Positions 50,467 through 61,534 are shown, counted from the first letter of the stretch. The stretch is DNA of 64,000 nt from JALZEG01 sp046263255 (GCA_046263255.1 JBHELD010000003.1:31841-95840); one strand, 5' to 3'. Made by a program: numbers and translations. The notes: generated from the sequence alone by a model not told the origin.

Positions 50467-50766
50467 GTGAAGATCGAGGACAGGCGGGGTGAGTCGCTGT
50501 CCGAGGCGACGGTCACGGTCGACGACGAGGAGCTCGTAGACCTGCTGCAGGGCCTCGCCGACGTCATCGAGGGAGAGCGACGGCACCTCCACTTCTCGCA
50601 GCTCGGCGGGCCGCAGCTCGTCGTCAGACGCGCGGCCGAGGCCGAGGACGACCCGCTCGGGCGTCAGCTCGACTGGTGGATGGGGCCGCTGATCCTCGTG
50701 GGCCTCGTCTTCGTCGTGATCGGCGCGTACACCGTCGTCTCCTGGGCCGCGGGTCTGCTGTCGTGA
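50467..50766 (+). CDS. Small membrane-anchored protein, unknown
   Basis: 99 residues. An acidic N-terminal part (EATVTVDDEELVDLLQGLAD) precedes one C-terminal membrane helix, GPLILVGLVFVVIGAYTVVS. GTG 50467 has AGGAGG nine bases upstream. It overlaps glpD by GTGA, so it is the first gene of a glpD-hydrolase operon and may tether or modulate a partner at the membrane. No family recognised. Confidence 0.7.
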   Translation: MKIEDRRGESLSEATVTVDDEELVDLLQGLADVIEGERRHLHFSQLGGPQLVVRRAAEAEDDPLGRQLDWWMGPLILVGLVFVVIGAYTVVSWAAGLLS

Positions 50767-52424
50767 GCGGTCTCGGCGACAGGACGCGCGCGCTCGAGCG
50801 CCTGGCGGGAGCGCACGAGCCGCTCGACCTGCTCGTCGTGGGCGGCGGCATCACCGGCGCCGGCATCGCGCTCGACGCCGCGTCGCGCGGACTCGGGGTC
50901 GGCCTGGTCGAGCGCGGGGACTTCGCCTCCGGCACGTCGAGCAGATCCTCCAAGCTCGTGCACGGCGGGTTGCGTTACCTCGAGCAGGGGGAGTTCGCCC
51001 TCACGCGCGAGGCGTCGGTCGAGCGCGACCTCCTCCGCCGCCTCGCCCCCCATCTCGTCGAGCCGATCCCGTTCGTCCTACCGGTGTCCGACCGCTGGAA
51101 CCGCGCGAAGTTCGGCGCCGGGCTGTGGGCGTACGACGCGCTAGCGAGCTTCAAGAACCTCAAGGTCCACCGCCACCTGGACGCCGCCGAGACCGAGCGG
51201 CTCGTGCCGGCGATCCCGCAGGGGAAGGTGCGCGGCGGCTATCTCTTCTACGACTGCAAGACGGACGACGTGCGGATGGTGATCGCCGTGCTGGTGGCGG
51301 CGCGCCGCTACGGCGCGGTCGCCGCGAACTACGCGGCGGTGGAGTCGCTCGAGGGAGGGGAGAACGGCTGCCGCGCGCAGGTGCGGGACTGCGTGTCGGG
51401 GACGTCGTTCGAAGTGGCCGCCCGGCAGATCGTCGTCGCCGCGGGCGTCTGGGGAGATCGCCTCGAGGCGATGTCGTCTCCCGAAGCTACGCCACGCCTG
51501 CGGCCGTCGAAGGGAGTCCACCTGGTCTTCCGGAAGGAAGCGCTGCCGACGGCGGACGCCGCCGCGTTCATCCCGGACGCGGAGAGGCGGCGGATGCTCT
51601 TCGTGATCCCGTGGCACGACGCCGTGCTCGTCGGGACGACCGACACCGCGTACGACGGGGATCTCGACGCTCCGCGGGTCGAGCCCGAGGACCGCGACTA
51701 CTGCCTCGCCGCCGTGAACTCGATCTTCCACGTCACGCTCGGGCCCCGTGACATCGCCGGGGCCTACGCGGGGCTGCGTCCGCTCGTCGCCGCGCGCGCG
51801 GGCGCGACCGCCGACCTCTCCCGCCGTCACGCCGTCTACTCGATCGCGCCCGGGATCACGGGGATCACCGGCGGCAAGCTCACGACGTGGAGGCGCATGG
51901 CCAAGGACGTCGTCGACGGCGTCGCCGGCGAGCTCGGCGTCGGCGTCAAGGCCAAGACGCAGTGGATAAGGCTCGGGTCGAGCGACGTGTCGCGGCTGAC
52001 CGCTGCCGTGACGCGCCGGGCGGCGCGGCTCGGCATCCTGGGGCCGCAGACCGGGAACCTCGTCCGCTTCTACGGAGACCGCGCGCTCGAGGTGCTGGAC
52101 GTCGCGGAGCGCGGGGACCTCGCCGGTCCCCTCGCGCCCGGAGCGCTTCCGCTCGCGGCGGAGGCCGCCTACTGCGCCCGCTCGGAGATGGTCGTGCACC
52201 TCGACGACCTCCTCGCGCGCCGGACGCGCCTCGCGATCACCGACCCCGCGGCGGGGACCGGGACGGGCTCGCGCGCGACGGAGATCCTGGCCGATGCTCT
52301 CGGGTGGGACGCCCCGGCTGCCTCCGCGGAGGTGGGCCGCCACCGCGAGCTCGTCGAGCGGGAGCGCGGCGTGCCCTTGCACGACGCGCCGTCGCAGGGC
52401 TCCGCGACCCGCGGCGCGGGATGA
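50763..52424 (+). CDS. glpD: FAD-dependent glycerol-3-phosphate dehydrogenase
   Basis: Oxidises glycerol 3-phosphate to DHAP and feeds electrons to quinone at the membrane. The FAD Rossmann motif is LLVVGGGITGAGIALDAA (residues ~22-39). It is followed by the GlpD signature SSRSSKLVHGGLRYLEQGEF, GTTDTAYDGD and GITGGKLTTWRRMA. 553 residues with the usual C-terminal cap domain. Start overlaps the small membrane protein. DHAP from this enzyme could supply the alkyl-DHAP-synthase-like gene at 54.2 kb. Confidence 0.95.
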   Translation: MSGLGDRTRALERLAGAHEPLDLLVVGGGITGAGIALDAASRGLGVGLVERGDFASGTSSRSSKLVHGGLRYLEQGEFALTREASVERDLLRRLAPHLVEPIPFVLPVSDRWNRAKFGAGLWAYDALASFKNLKVHRHLDAAETERLVPAIPQGKVRGGYLFYDCKTDDVRMVIAVLVAARRYGAVAANYAAVESLEGGENGCRAQVRDCVSGTSFEVAARQIVVAAGVWGDRLEAMSSPEATPRLRPSKGVHLVFRKEALPTADAAAFIPDAERRRMLFVIPWHDAVLVGTTDTAYDGDLDAPRVEPEDRDYCLAAVNSIFHVTLGPRDIAGAYAGLRPLVAARAGATADLSRRHAVYSIAPGITGITGGKLTTWRRMAKDVVDGVAGELGVGVKAKTQWIRLGSSDVSRLTAAVTRRAARLGILGPQTGNLVRFYGDRALEVLDVAERGDLAGPLAPGALPLAAEAAYCARSEMVVHLDDLLARRTRLAITDPAAGTGTGSRATEILADALGWDAPAASAEVGRHRELVERERGVPLHDAPSQGSATRGAG

Positions 52425-53299
52425 GGGGGCCGCACCTAGACCACCAGGTCGAGATGGTCCGTTCGTTCGACGGCACGCTCCTCGCCGTGCGGGCGATGGG
52501 CCAGGGCGACGCCCTTCCGCTGCTGATCGCCAACGGGATCGGGGCGAACCTCGCGGTGTGGCGGCGTGCCGTGTACGACCTCGCGGCGGAGCGCGAGATC
52601 GTCACCTGGGACCACCGCGGCCTGTTCGAGTCGAAGCCGCCGGCTACCGACCGGCGGGACGCGGCGGCGCACGCGGAGGACGCTCTCGCGGCCGCCGACC
52701 ACGCGGGTCTGAAGACTTTCGCGCTCGTCTCGTGGAGCTCCGGCGGGCCGATCGCGCTCCAGGCGGCGAAGCGCCATCCCGATCGCGTGGCCGCGCTGGT
52801 GCTCGTGAACGCGGGGTTCGGTCATCCCGCCGCGCGCCTCCTGCGGCACCTCGAGCCGGTCTCGGCTCTCCCCGTGCTGGCCGGTGTCGCGAAGCACTTC
52901 TCGGGCCGGCTCCAGGGCCCGTTCCGGTCGTTCGTGTCGCGGCCGACGATCGCCGGGATAGTGCGGCAGTCGGGGCTCGTCGGGCCGACGGCAGACATAC
53001 CGGCGGTCGTGGACTTCCTGCAGGGCATGGCGTCGTGCGACCTCCGCAACCTCCTGGAGATCTACGAGGAGGTGGCCGGCGAGAGCAGCGCGCGGGTCCT
53101 CGGCTCGGTGCAGGCGCGGGCTTTGCTCGTGGCCGGGAGCCGGGATCCGTTCACGCCCATCTCGATGATGGAGGAGATGGAGCGCACGCTGCCCGACGCG
53201 CGCCTCGAGGTCTACGAGAAGGCGACGCACTACCTCCCGCTCGAGTACCCCGCGCGTCTGCGCGACGACATCCGGGAGTTCGTGGATTCGCGCGGGTGA
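52421..53299 (+). CDS. Alpha/beta hydrolase
   Basis: 292 residues of the alpha/beta-hydrolase fold. The nucleophile elbow is SWSSGGP (variant of GxSxG with Ser first), the oxyanion part is ANGIGANLAVW, the acid is in GSRDPFTP, and the catalytic His is in ATHYLPLEYP. ATGA overlap with glpD. Possibly a lipase or esterase acting on glycerolipids, from its neighbours; this is inference. Confidence 0.85.
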   Translation: MRGPHLDHQVEMVRSFDGTLLAVRAMGQGDALPLLIANGIGANLAVWRRAVYDLAAEREIVTWDHRGLFESKPPATDRRDAAAHAEDALAAADHAGLKTFALVSWSSGGPIALQAAKRHPDRVAALVLVNAGFGHPAARLLRHLEPVSALPVLAGVAKHFSGRLQGPFRSFVSRPTIAGIVRQSGLVGPTADIPAVVDFLQGMASCDLRNLLEIYEEVAGESSARVLGSVQARALLVAGSRDPFTPISMMEEMERTLPDARLEVYEKATHYLPLEYPARLRDDIREFVDSRG

Positions 53300-53312
53300 G
53301 CCTCGCCCCGGC

Positions 53313-54233
53313 TTACACCTTCAGCCGGATCACGTCCCGCAGCACCTCGAACGTCGCCGGGGTCGTGCCCAGGACCTCGCCGTCCGCCTCGATCGGCAGC
53401 GGGCGCTCCGACGTTATCGAGCAGCGCACGCGCTTCGCCTCCTTGATGTCGGGGTGCGGCAGGTGCTCGCCCTTGTAGATCCTCGGGACGATCGCGATCG
53501 CCTCCCGCTTGCGGACCCTGTCTATCTGGATGTCGAGCAGCCCGTCGGTCGGCGCGGCCTTCGGCGCGACCTTCATGCCCCCGCCGAAGAACTGGCCGTT
53601 CGCCACGACGAGGTTGTTCATCGGCCCCTCGTACTTGCGGTCGACGAGGTCCACCACGACCTGCGTCTGCTCGTGCTTGCGCAGCGTCAGCCAGAACGCG
53701 AAGAAGTAGACCGTCGGCCCGAGCCAGCGCGGCAGCCGCGCGGCGCGTGCCACCACGGCGGCACCGAGCCCCACCTCCGCGATGTTGGGGAAGTAGCGGA
53801 CGACGTCCGCGCCGTCGTGGCGGTACGTGATCTTGCCGACGTCGATCGGGAACGACTCGCCGCCGTCGAGGTGCGCCACCGCGTGCCCGGGCAGCGAGGG
53901 GATGCCGAACGTCTTGATGAAGTCGGATCCCGTGCCGGCGGCGACCACGCCGAGGGCGGCCTCCGGGTTGACCGGGCGGTCGTCGACGAGCATCCCGTTC
54001 ACGACCTCGTGCACGGTGCCGTCGCCGCCGACCGCGACGACGAGCCTCACTCCGGCCTCGAGCTCCTCGCGGGCTATCTGCGTGGCGTGCCCCGGCCCCT
54101 CCGTACGCCGCACCTTGTACTCGAGTCCCCGCCCGTCGAGGTGCGACGTCACCTCGGGCAACGCCTTCGCGACGCCTCCCCTGCCGGACCGCACGTTGCA
54201 TACGAGCGTCATCGGGCCGAACGGCGACGTCAC
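53313..54233 (-). CDS. Diacylglycerol kinase-family lipid kinase
   Basis: 306 residues of the DagK/YegS family. The nucleotide-binding GGDGT is in VVAVGGDGTVHEVVNGML (residues ~70-87), followed by GVVAAGTGSDFIKTFGIP and the second-domain motif DGLLDIQI. Phosphorylates a lipid such as diacylglycerol or a sphingoid/ether analogue. GTG 54233 overlaps the oxidase gene stop by GTGA, placing it last of a thiolase-oxidase-kinase operon. Confidence 0.9.
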   Translation of the reverse strand: MTSPFGPMTLVCNVRSGRGGVAKALPEVTSHLDGRGLEYKVRRTEGPGHATQIAREELEAGVRLVVAVGGDGTVHEVVNGMLVDDRPVNPEAALGVVAAGTGSDFIKTFGIPSLPGHAVAHLDGGESFPIDVGKITYRHDGADVVRYFPNIAEVGLGAAVVARAARLPRWLGPTVYFFAFWLTLRKHEQTQVVVDLVDRKYEGPMNNLVVANGQFFGGGMKVAPKAAPTDGLLDIQIDRVRKREAIAIVPRIYKGEHLPHPDIKEAKRVRCSITSERPLPIEADGEVLGTTPATFEVLRDVIRLKV

Positions 54234-55617
54234 AGCCCGAGCGCTCCGGGGTTCATCACACGGTTGGGATCGATCGCCGCCTTGACCGCGCGCAGAACGT
54301 CCAGCCATCCGCCGAGCTCCTCCTCGAGCCACGGCGCCTTGACGCGGCCGATCCCGTGGTGGTGGCTGATCGACCCGCCCGCGTCCAGGCACGCGCGCAT
54401 CCCGGCTTCCCACCAGCGCGCCAGCCGCGCCTCGGCCTGCTCGTCGTCGGCGCACGCCGCCGCGAGCGTGAAGTAGAGGCAGGCGCCGTCCACGTAGACG
54501 TGGGACAGATGGCACCCCACGAAGTCGGTCTCGGCCGCGAGGGCCTCCTTCATCGCGTGGTACAGCTCCCGCAGTACGGACCACGTCCCCGCGACCTCCA
54601 TCGTGTCGACGAGCGCGTGGGGGCCGAGGAGCCCCTCGCCCGCCATCAGGCGCCGGAGCTCGCCGACCGCGTCGTTGCGGTGCTCCCACCAGTGCTCGAC
54701 GAGACGAGCGCCCGCGCGCGTCCCGCCGGAACGCTCCGCGGCCACGTTCGCGCGCCGCGCCGCTCCCTCGCCGTCGAACGACAGCAGCAGGACCGGACCG
54801 GGAGCCTCGTCCGCGAAGTGGCGCAGGAACAACGCCGCGTCCTCCGCGTCGTACAGGCGGACGAGCGTGGGGCGGAGATCGGACTGCGCGATCGTGCGGC
54901 ACGCGGCGACGCCGTCCGCCATGTGGTCGAACCGCACCGCCGCGTCCGCCCGCCCGCGCGGGAGCGGCGCTACGCGCAGGTCTGCCTCCGTCACGATGCC
55001 GAGGGTTCCCTCCGAGCCGATCAGCAACGAGGCGACGTCGGGCCCGGCCGCCCGCCGCGGCACGGTCTTCGACCTGACCACGCGACCTCCGGGCAGCACC
55101 GCGGTGAACCCCGCGAGGAGCGACTCGATGCCCCCATAGCGAGTGGAGAGCTGACCGCACGCGCGCGTCGCGATCCATCCGCCGACGGTCGAGATCGCCA
55201 CCGATTGCGGCTCGTGGCCGAGCAGGTAGCCCGCGGCTTGGAGGTGGGCCGCGAGCGCGGGTCCGGTCACGCCCGCGCCGCAGCGCACGAGGCGGCTCTT
55301 CTCGTCGACGGGCTCCAGCGCGTCGAGGCCGGTCAGGTCGACGACGACGTGGCCCCCGGGCGCCGCAGAGGCGAGGACGCCGGACCCCCCGCCCCACGGC
55401 ACCAGCGGCGTCGCCGTCGCGTCCGCCCACTCCAGCAGGGTCGCGACCTCGACGGTGGTCCGAGGACGCACCACGCAGGCCGGGGGCGCGGGCGGACGGC
55501 GGCGTCTGCGCGCGAGCAGCGCCCCGGGAGACCAGTCGGAGGCGTGTGCGTCGAGATCGCCCGCCTCGGTGCTGACGACGCCCGGATCGAGGAGGCCGGC
55601 GATCCGCTCGGCGGCCG

Positions 55618-55621
<4 letters not shown>
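54230..55621 (-). CDS. FAD-linked oxidase resembling alkyldihydroxyacetonephosphate synthase
   Basis: 463 residues of the vanillyl-alcohol-oxidase flavoprotein fold. The FAD region has VVRPRTTVEVATLLEWA and GGGSGVL. The segment SVAISTVGGWIATRACGQLS and the SHHHGIGRVKAPWL active-site triplet (HHH) match alkyl-DHAP synthases, which swap the acyl group of acyl-DHAP for a fatty alcohol to start ether lipids. D-lactate/glycolate oxidases lack the HHH motif. Overlap with the lipid kinase and a nearby glpD support a lipid role. Confidence 0.82.
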
Positions 55622-56814
<1,193 letters not shown>

Positions 56815-56862
56815 GCCGGCGATTCTCCCACGCCCCCGCGCGCGCCCTCCGGCCCGAGAGAT

Positions 56863-56898
56863 GTCAGGCACGTCGGTCGTGTCCGACGCGTCAGACAC
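56863..56898. repeat. Intergenic repeat element, copy 2 (palindromic core)
   Basis: GTCAGGCACG (56863-56872) and CGTGTCCGAC (56878-56887) form an imperfect inverted repeat. GTGTCCGACGCGTCAGACAC (56879-56898) is a 20-bp near-palindrome. The core closely matches copy 1 (29868-29901), and both lie 20-26 bp beyond the stop codon of a minus-strand gene (here helY), consistent with a 3'-end hairpin. Confidence 0.55.
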
Positions 56899-56919
56899 CT
56901 CCGGCGACGACCATCGCGA

Positions 56920-59634
56920 TCAGACCTCCAACGACGAGTACGCGACGACCCCGCGGTGCAGGCCCTCGACCGCGCGGCCCACCACGGCGCGCAGGCCCTC
57001 GTCCGCCGTCACCTCCTCGACCTGGCGCAGGAGGTCTATCAGCTGCTTCGTCGCGCGCACGAAGTCGCCCGCGGGATCGTCCTCCGACAGCACGTCCTCG
57101 AGCGGCCACCCGGAGGCCCACCGGAACGCCTTCTGCGCGAACCCCGGATCGGGCTCGCGCGTCAGCTCCAGCGTCTTCTCGTCCTCCTTGCGCCGGATCT
57201 GCCTCCACAGGCGCACGAGCTCGCCGTGCACGCGACGGCTCGGCGGAGTCGGCATCTCGACCGCGTTGTCGGTCTCCGGGCCGCGCGTCTCGTAGACCAG
57301 AGCGGAGCACACCGCCGCCAGCTCCGGCGGTTCGAGCCCCGTCAGCAGGTTGCGGTCGAGCATCTCCACGACGAGCAGGTCGGACTCGTTGTAGACGCGC
57401 GTCAGACGCTCGCCCTTCTCCGTCAACGACCAGCCGTCGACGTACCCCAGGTCCTCTAGCACGTCGAGCACGCGGTCGAACCTGCGCGCCAGCGTGGCGG
57501 CGCGCCGCGCGATCTGACGGTCGACGCCCGCGACCTCCTTCTCGAGGCGCGCCGCACGCTCCGCGAAGTGGATGTGCCGCCCGAGCTCGGGGCACTTCGC
57601 CACCGGGTGGGCCGCCACGGCACCCTGCAGGGCCTTCAGCTCGCCCGCGTGCTCCGGCTCGTCCTCGGGCTCGGCCGGAGGCTCGGCGTCGTCGAGCGCC
57701 GCCAGCTGCCGGGCGAGACGCCGGCGCGCCGCGAGGTCTCGCACGTTGAAGTCGCGCGGGAGCCGCAGGCGGGCGATCGCCAGGGGAGCCTCCCTGAAGT
57801 CGACCGGCGCGAGGCGGATCATGGTCCGCTCCTCGGAGAGCACGAGCACCTTCGGCACCGTCTCGGAGCGCCGGGTCGTGACCTCGATGACGGCGTACCT
57901 GCCGCGCCTCCGGCCCGCGGGGAGGTCGATCACGTCGCCCGGGCGCAGCGACCCGATCGCCTCGAGGACCCGCTCGTTGTGAGCGCGGCCGGACCTGCCC
58001 CCGCGCTGCTCCAGCGCTCTCAGGCGGGCGCGCAGGTCCAGGTACTCGTCGAAGTCCCCGCGTTCGCACTGCATCCGCTCGCGATACGAGGCGAGGTATG
58101 CCTCGGACCGCTCCCGCTTGCGCTCGAGCCTCACCACGTCGCGGTCGGTCTGGAACTGCGCGAACGAGGAGTTCACGAGGTGCTCGGCCTCGGGACGGTC
58201 GTAGTTCCTGACGAGGTTGACCGCCATGTTGTAGGAGGGCTGGAACGACGACTGCAGCGGGTAGGTGCGAGTCGACGCAAGCCGCGTGATCGTGTCGAAC
58301 GGCGTGAAACGCTGGAGGAGCACGATCGAGTGGCCGAGCTCGTCGATCCCCCTCCGCCCCGCGCGCCCCGACAGCTGCGTGTACTGCCCCGGCGTGACGA
58401 GCTCGTGCTTCTCTCCGGTGAACTTCATCAGGCTCTCGATCACGACCGTGCGCGCCGGCATGTTGATGCCGAGCGCCAGCGTCTCGGTCGCGAAGACGAC
58501 CTTGATGATCCCGCGCGCGAACAGCTCCTCGACCGTCTCCTTGAACGGCGGGATCATCCCGGCATGGTGGGCCGCCAGCCCGTTGGAGAGGCCGGCGATC
58601 CACTCGCCGTAGCCGAGCACGTCGAGCTCGTTGAGGCTGAGGTCGGCGACGCGCGCCTCGGCGGACGCCGTGATCGTCCTGCGCTCGTCGGGGGTCGTCA
58701 GCCTGATCCCCTCGCGCATGCACTGCCTCACCGCCTCGTCGCAGCCCTTGCGCGAGAAGATGAAGTAGATCGCGGGAAGCATCTTCTCGGCCGCGAGACG
58801 GTCGATCACCTCGGAGCGCCACGGGATCCGGGCGCGCTTCTCCCGCTCGCGCCGCCCCCGGGGACCGGGTCGCGACGGCCCGCCTCGGCGGGTTCTCCGC
58901 TCGAGGTCACGCCCCCTCGGGTTCGCCACCACCTCGCCACCGGGCCTTCCGACGAACATCGGCAGCAGCTCGTCGCTCGCGAAGTACCAGTGCTTGATCT
59001 CCACGGGCCGGCGCTCCTCGATGATGACCTCGGTGCGGCCGCGCAGCGTCTGGAGCCACTCGGCGAACTCCTCGGCGTTCGAGACCGTCGCCGAGAGCGA
59101 CACGATCTTCACGTCGACGGGGAGGTGGATGAGGATCTCCTCCCACACGCCTCCGCGGTAGCGGTCCTGGAGGTAGTGGACCTCGTCGAGCACGACGTAC
59201 TCCAGCGCTCGGAGCTCGGGCGAGTCCTCGTAGATCATGTTGCGGAGGACCTCGGTGGTCATCACGACGATCGGCGCGTCGCCGTTGAGCGAGTTGTCGC
59301 CCGTCAGAAGGCCGACGTTCGACGGCCCGTGCAGCGCCAGGAAGTCGCCGTACTTCTGGTTCGAGAGCGCCTTGATCGGCGTCGTGTAGAAGGTCTTGCC
59401 GGTGCCCTGGAGCGCGAGCCACGCGGCGAACTCGCCGACGACGGTCTTGCCCGCCCCCGTGGGGGCCGCGACGAGGACCGAGGAGCCGTCGACGAGAGCG
59501 CGGCAGGCGCGCCGCTGGAAGTCGTCGAAGGGGAACCCGTAGCTCTCCTCGAAGACGGCTGCGGGGTCGGGGCTCAGGGCTCTTTCGCTAGTTGCCGTCG
59601 CCCTTGTCTCCGCCGCCCTTCTTGCCGCCGCCAC
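56920..59634 (-). CDS. helY: Ski2-like DEVH-box helicase (HelY)
   Basis: 904 residues. Helicase motifs: FQRRACRAL (Q region), APTGAGKT (I), TTPIKALSNQKY (Ia), DEVHYLQD (II), SLSATVSN (III), and QLSGRAGRRG (VI). The C-terminal DSHCT region resembles exosome-linked Ski2/Mtr4 helicases without the full arch domain. Mycobacterial HelY is likewise beside tatC. RNA unwinding or decay is likely. GTG 59634 overlaps the upstream gene by 47 bp, behind GGAGG; there is no other start before the conserved core. Confidence 0.93.
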   Translation of the reverse strand: MAAARRAAETRATATSERALSPDPAAVFEESYGFPFDDFQRRACRALVDGSSVLVAAPTGAGKTVVGEFAAWLALQGTGKTFYTTPIKALSNQKYGDFLALHGPSNVGLLTGDNSLNGDAPIVVMTTEVLRNMIYEDSPELRALEYVVLDEVHYLQDRYRGGVWEEILIHLPVDVKIVSLSATVSNAEEFAEWLQTLRGRTEVIIEERRPVEIKHWYFASDELLPMFVGRPGGEVVANPRGRDLERRTRRGGPSRPGPRGRREREKRARIPWRSEVIDRLAAEKMLPAIYFIFSRKGCDEAVRQCMREGIRLTTPDERRTITASAEARVADLSLNELDVLGYGEWIAGLSNGLAAHHAGMIPPFKETVEELFARGIIKVVFATETLALGINMPARTVVIESLMKFTGEKHELVTPGQYTQLSGRAGRRGIDELGHSIVLLQRFTPFDTITRLASTRTYPLQSSFQPSYNMAVNLVRNYDRPEAEHLVNSSFAQFQTDRDVVRLERKRERSEAYLASYRERMQCERGDFDEYLDLRARLRALEQRGGRSGRAHNERVLEAIGSLRPGDVIDLPAGRRRGRYAVIEVTTRRSETVPKVLVLSEERTMIRLAPVDFREAPLAIARLRLPRDFNVRDLAARRRLARQLAALDDAEPPAEPEDEPEHAGELKALQGAVAAHPVAKCPELGRHIHFAERAARLEKEVAGVDRQIARRAATLARRFDRVLDVLEDLGYVDGWSLTEKGERLTRVYNESDLLVVEMLDRNLLTGLEPPELAAVCSALVYETRGPETDNAVEMPTPPSRRVHGELVRLWRQIRRKEDEKTLELTREPDPGFAQKAFRWASGWPLEDVLSEDDPAGDFVRATKQLIDLLRQVEEVTADEGLRAVVGRAVEGLHRGVVAYSSLEV

Positions 59635-60367
59635 CGCCGCCGCCCTCCGGCTCGGGTGGGATCTCGAGCGTCTGCGTGTCCTCGTTCACGCCGCCGCCGG
59701 GGCTGGGCGCCGCCGGCGGGGTCCCCTGCGGGAGCGTCAGGTTCGACAGCTCCCCGCCGACGTCCACCAGGGCCTCGTCCAGCGCGTCGACGCCCAGGGC
59801 GAACAGCGTCACGGCCTGCTCGCGCTCTTCGATCGCCTGCGCCAGGAGCTCCGTCAGCAGGTTGCCCTCGGCCCTCCCGACGCTCTCGAACGTGCGGGCG
59901 GCGGCCGTGTAAGACGCCAGAGACTGGAGGAAGAGGTCGTTCGCGAGGCCGGCTCCCTCCGGCGGCCGGAGCGTCGCGGCCTGGGCCTGCGCCGCCGTCA
60001 GGTCGGCGGTCCACTCCCCCGCGTCCTTGGCGAGCTGCTCGTAGTTCGGCTCGTCCGCGGTCACGCCGCCTATCTCCTCCGCCACCGGCCCGACCGTGGT
60101 CGCGAACGTGCGGATCGAGCTGACGTATCCCTCGAGCGCCTCGCGCTGCTGCGTGCGCTCCTTCGACTTGTTCTGCGCGTCCGCGATCGCCCAGATCGCG
60201 ACCCCCACGACGACCGCCAGGATCATCCCGCCGACGAGACGGCCCTCCATCGTCTTGTACCAGGGGGTGTGCTTGCGGCCCGTATAGACCGGACGGGGGG
60301 CCGCCGCCGGGCGCCGCTGGCCCTGGCTCCCCCTGCTCTGGGACTTCTTCTTCCCCTTGATCGCCAC
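59588..60367 (-). CDS. Membrane-anchored protein with Gly/Lys-rich tail, unknown
   Basis: 259 residues. A basic N terminus (KKKSQSRGSQGQRR) precedes one membrane helix, LVGGMILAVVVGVAIWAIAD (residues ~44-63). An extracytoplasmic alpha-helical part of ~150 residues rich in Ala/Glu then follows. The Pro-rich C terminus ends in a low-complexity Gly8-Lys-Lys-Gly run. Part of the tatA-tatC-x-helY transcript. No family recognised; topology suggests a periplasm-facing helical bundle. Confidence 0.75.
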   Translation of the reverse strand: MAIKGKKKSQSRGSQGQRRPAAAPRPVYTGRKHTPWYKTMEGRLVGGMILAVVVGVAIWAIADAQNKSKERTQQREALEGYVSSIRTFATTVGPVAEEIGGVTADEPNYEQLAKDAGEWTADLTAAQAQAATLRPPEGAGLANDLFLQSLASYTAAARTFESVGRAEGNLLTELLAQAIEEREQAVTLFALGVDALDEALVDVGGELSNLTLPQGTPPAAPSPGGGVNEDTQTLEIPPEPEGGGGGGGKKGGGDKGDGN

Positions 60368-60384
60368 GGCCGCGGACTATACCG

Positions 60385-61188
60385 CTAGCGGCTCGCCTTC
60401 CTCCGTTTGGCGAGGGCCAACAGGACGATCACGAGCTCGTACAGGGCGTAGAGCGGGAGCGACAGCGCCATCATCGTGAACGGGTCCTGCGTGGGCGTGA
60501 CGAGGGCGCCGATCAACGCGATCGCCACGATCGCGTACCGCCGGTAGCGGCGGAGCTGCTCGACCTTCACCACGTTCGCCAGCCCGAGGAAGAACAGCAG
60601 CAGCGGCAGCTGGAACGTCACGCCGAACGCGATCAGGATCAGCCCGACGAAGTTGAGGTATTCCTCGGCGCGGAAGTTCACGTCGATGCTCGTGCCGGCG
60701 ATCGTGACCAGGAACCGCAGGGCGTTCGGGAGCATGTAGTAGGCGAACGCGGTCCCCGCCAGGAAGAGGAAGATCGCCGACAAGATGAAGGGCGCGGCGT
60801 AGCGCTTCTCCTTCATCGTCAGACCGGGCGTCACGAACGCCCAGATCTGGTACAGCCAGATCGGCGAGGCGAGGATCAGCCCCCCCATCGACGCGATCTT
60901 CAGCCTGATCAGGAGGCCCTCGGTCGGCTTGAACGTCTGGAGCTTGCAGCCGAGCGTCCCCAGAAGCTCACGGTCGAGCGAGCAGAGAGGACGGCGAAGC
61001 GTCTCGAGGATCGGCTCGTAGACGACGAAGACGACGACCGCGGCGACCGTGAAAGCCAGCGCCGAGACGATCAGCCTCGTCCGGAGCTCGCCGAGGTGCT
61101 CCATGACCGTCATCGTCGTGGAGCGTTGCCTGCGTCTCCTGAGCCTCAGCCACCTGAAGCGCCGGCGCCGGAGGTCCTGCGCGCTCAT
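60385..61188 (-). CDS. tatC: Sec-independent protein translocase TatC
   Basis: Receptor of the twin-arginine export system. 267 residues with six membrane helices; the signature HLGELRTRL near residue 30 and FVTPGLTMKEKRYAAPF are diagnostic. The basic N-terminal ~25 residues are Arg-rich. It starts in an ATGA overlap with tatA. The seven or so exported proteins in this window could include Tat clients, though no clear RR motif was confirmed. Confidence 0.95.
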   Translation of the reverse strand: MSAQDLRRRRFRWLRLRRRRQRSTTMTVMEHLGELRTRLIVSALAFTVAAVVVFVVYEPILETLRRPLCSLDRELLGTLGCKLQTFKPTEGLLIRLKIASMGGLILASPIWLYQIWAFVTPGLTMKEKRYAAPFILSAIFLFLAGTAFAYYMLPNALRFLVTIAGTSIDVNFRAEEYLNFVGLILIAFGVTFQLPLLLFFLGLANVVKVEQLRRYRRYAIVAIALIGALVTPTQDPFTMMALSLPLYALYELVIVLLALAKRRKASR

Positions 61189-61451
61189 CGCTCTTGCTCG
61201 TCGGGGTTCGCCGCCACCGGCTTGGCGGGCTCGGGCGCCTCGGGGTCGTCCGCATCGGGCGCTCCCGGCTCGTCGGCGTCGCTCGCCGACATGCCCTCAC
61301 GCAGCTCGGCGCGCATCTCGGCCGTCATCCGCCGCATCTCGTTCACGGCCTTGCCGATGTTGCGCGCGATCTCGGGCAGGCGCTGCGGCCCGAAGACGAC
61401 GAGCGCGACGACCGCGACCGTCAGGATCTCGAGGGGGCCGAGCTGAGGCAT
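61185..61451 (-). CDS. tatA: Sec-independent protein translocase TatA/TatB
   Basis: 88 residues: a single N-terminal membrane helix (LEILTVAVVALVVFGPQRLP) with the FG hinge, an amphipathic helix (EIARNIGKAVNEMRRMTAEM) and an acidic, Pro-rich tail. In Actinomycetota the tatA-tatC-helY order is usual. A or B cannot be separated by sequence alone; the long amphipathic helix leans toward a bifunctional or B-like form. Confidence 0.88.
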   Translation of the reverse strand: MPQLGPLEILTVAVVALVVFGPQRLPEIARNIGKAVNEMRRMTAEMRAELREGMSASDADEPGAPDADDPEAPEPAKPVAANPDEQER

Positions 61452-61491
61452 CCCGGCAGTCTAGAGCGGAGTCGTGCCGCGACCTCTCGGT

Positions 61492-61534
61492 GCGCCGGCC
61501 GGTCCGGCGGGCGCGGAGGCGGCTACGAGCGCCG
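61492..61534. repeat. Intergenic repeat element, copy 3 (flanks only)
   Basis: GCGCCGGCCGGTCC (61492-61505) and GGCGGCTACGAGCGCCG (61518-61534) are identical to the two flanks of the element at 29833-29938, without the palindromic core. The second block includes the stop codon of the zinc-ribbon gene, just as in copy 1 it includes the stop of the mannosyltransferase gene; both proteins end in RRS. Confidence 0.5.

Noticed and set aside
56815..56898. N-terminal extension of the thiolase starting near 56898
   Set aside because: The extra residues come from the dispersed repeat element; thiolase homology begins at ATG 56814.
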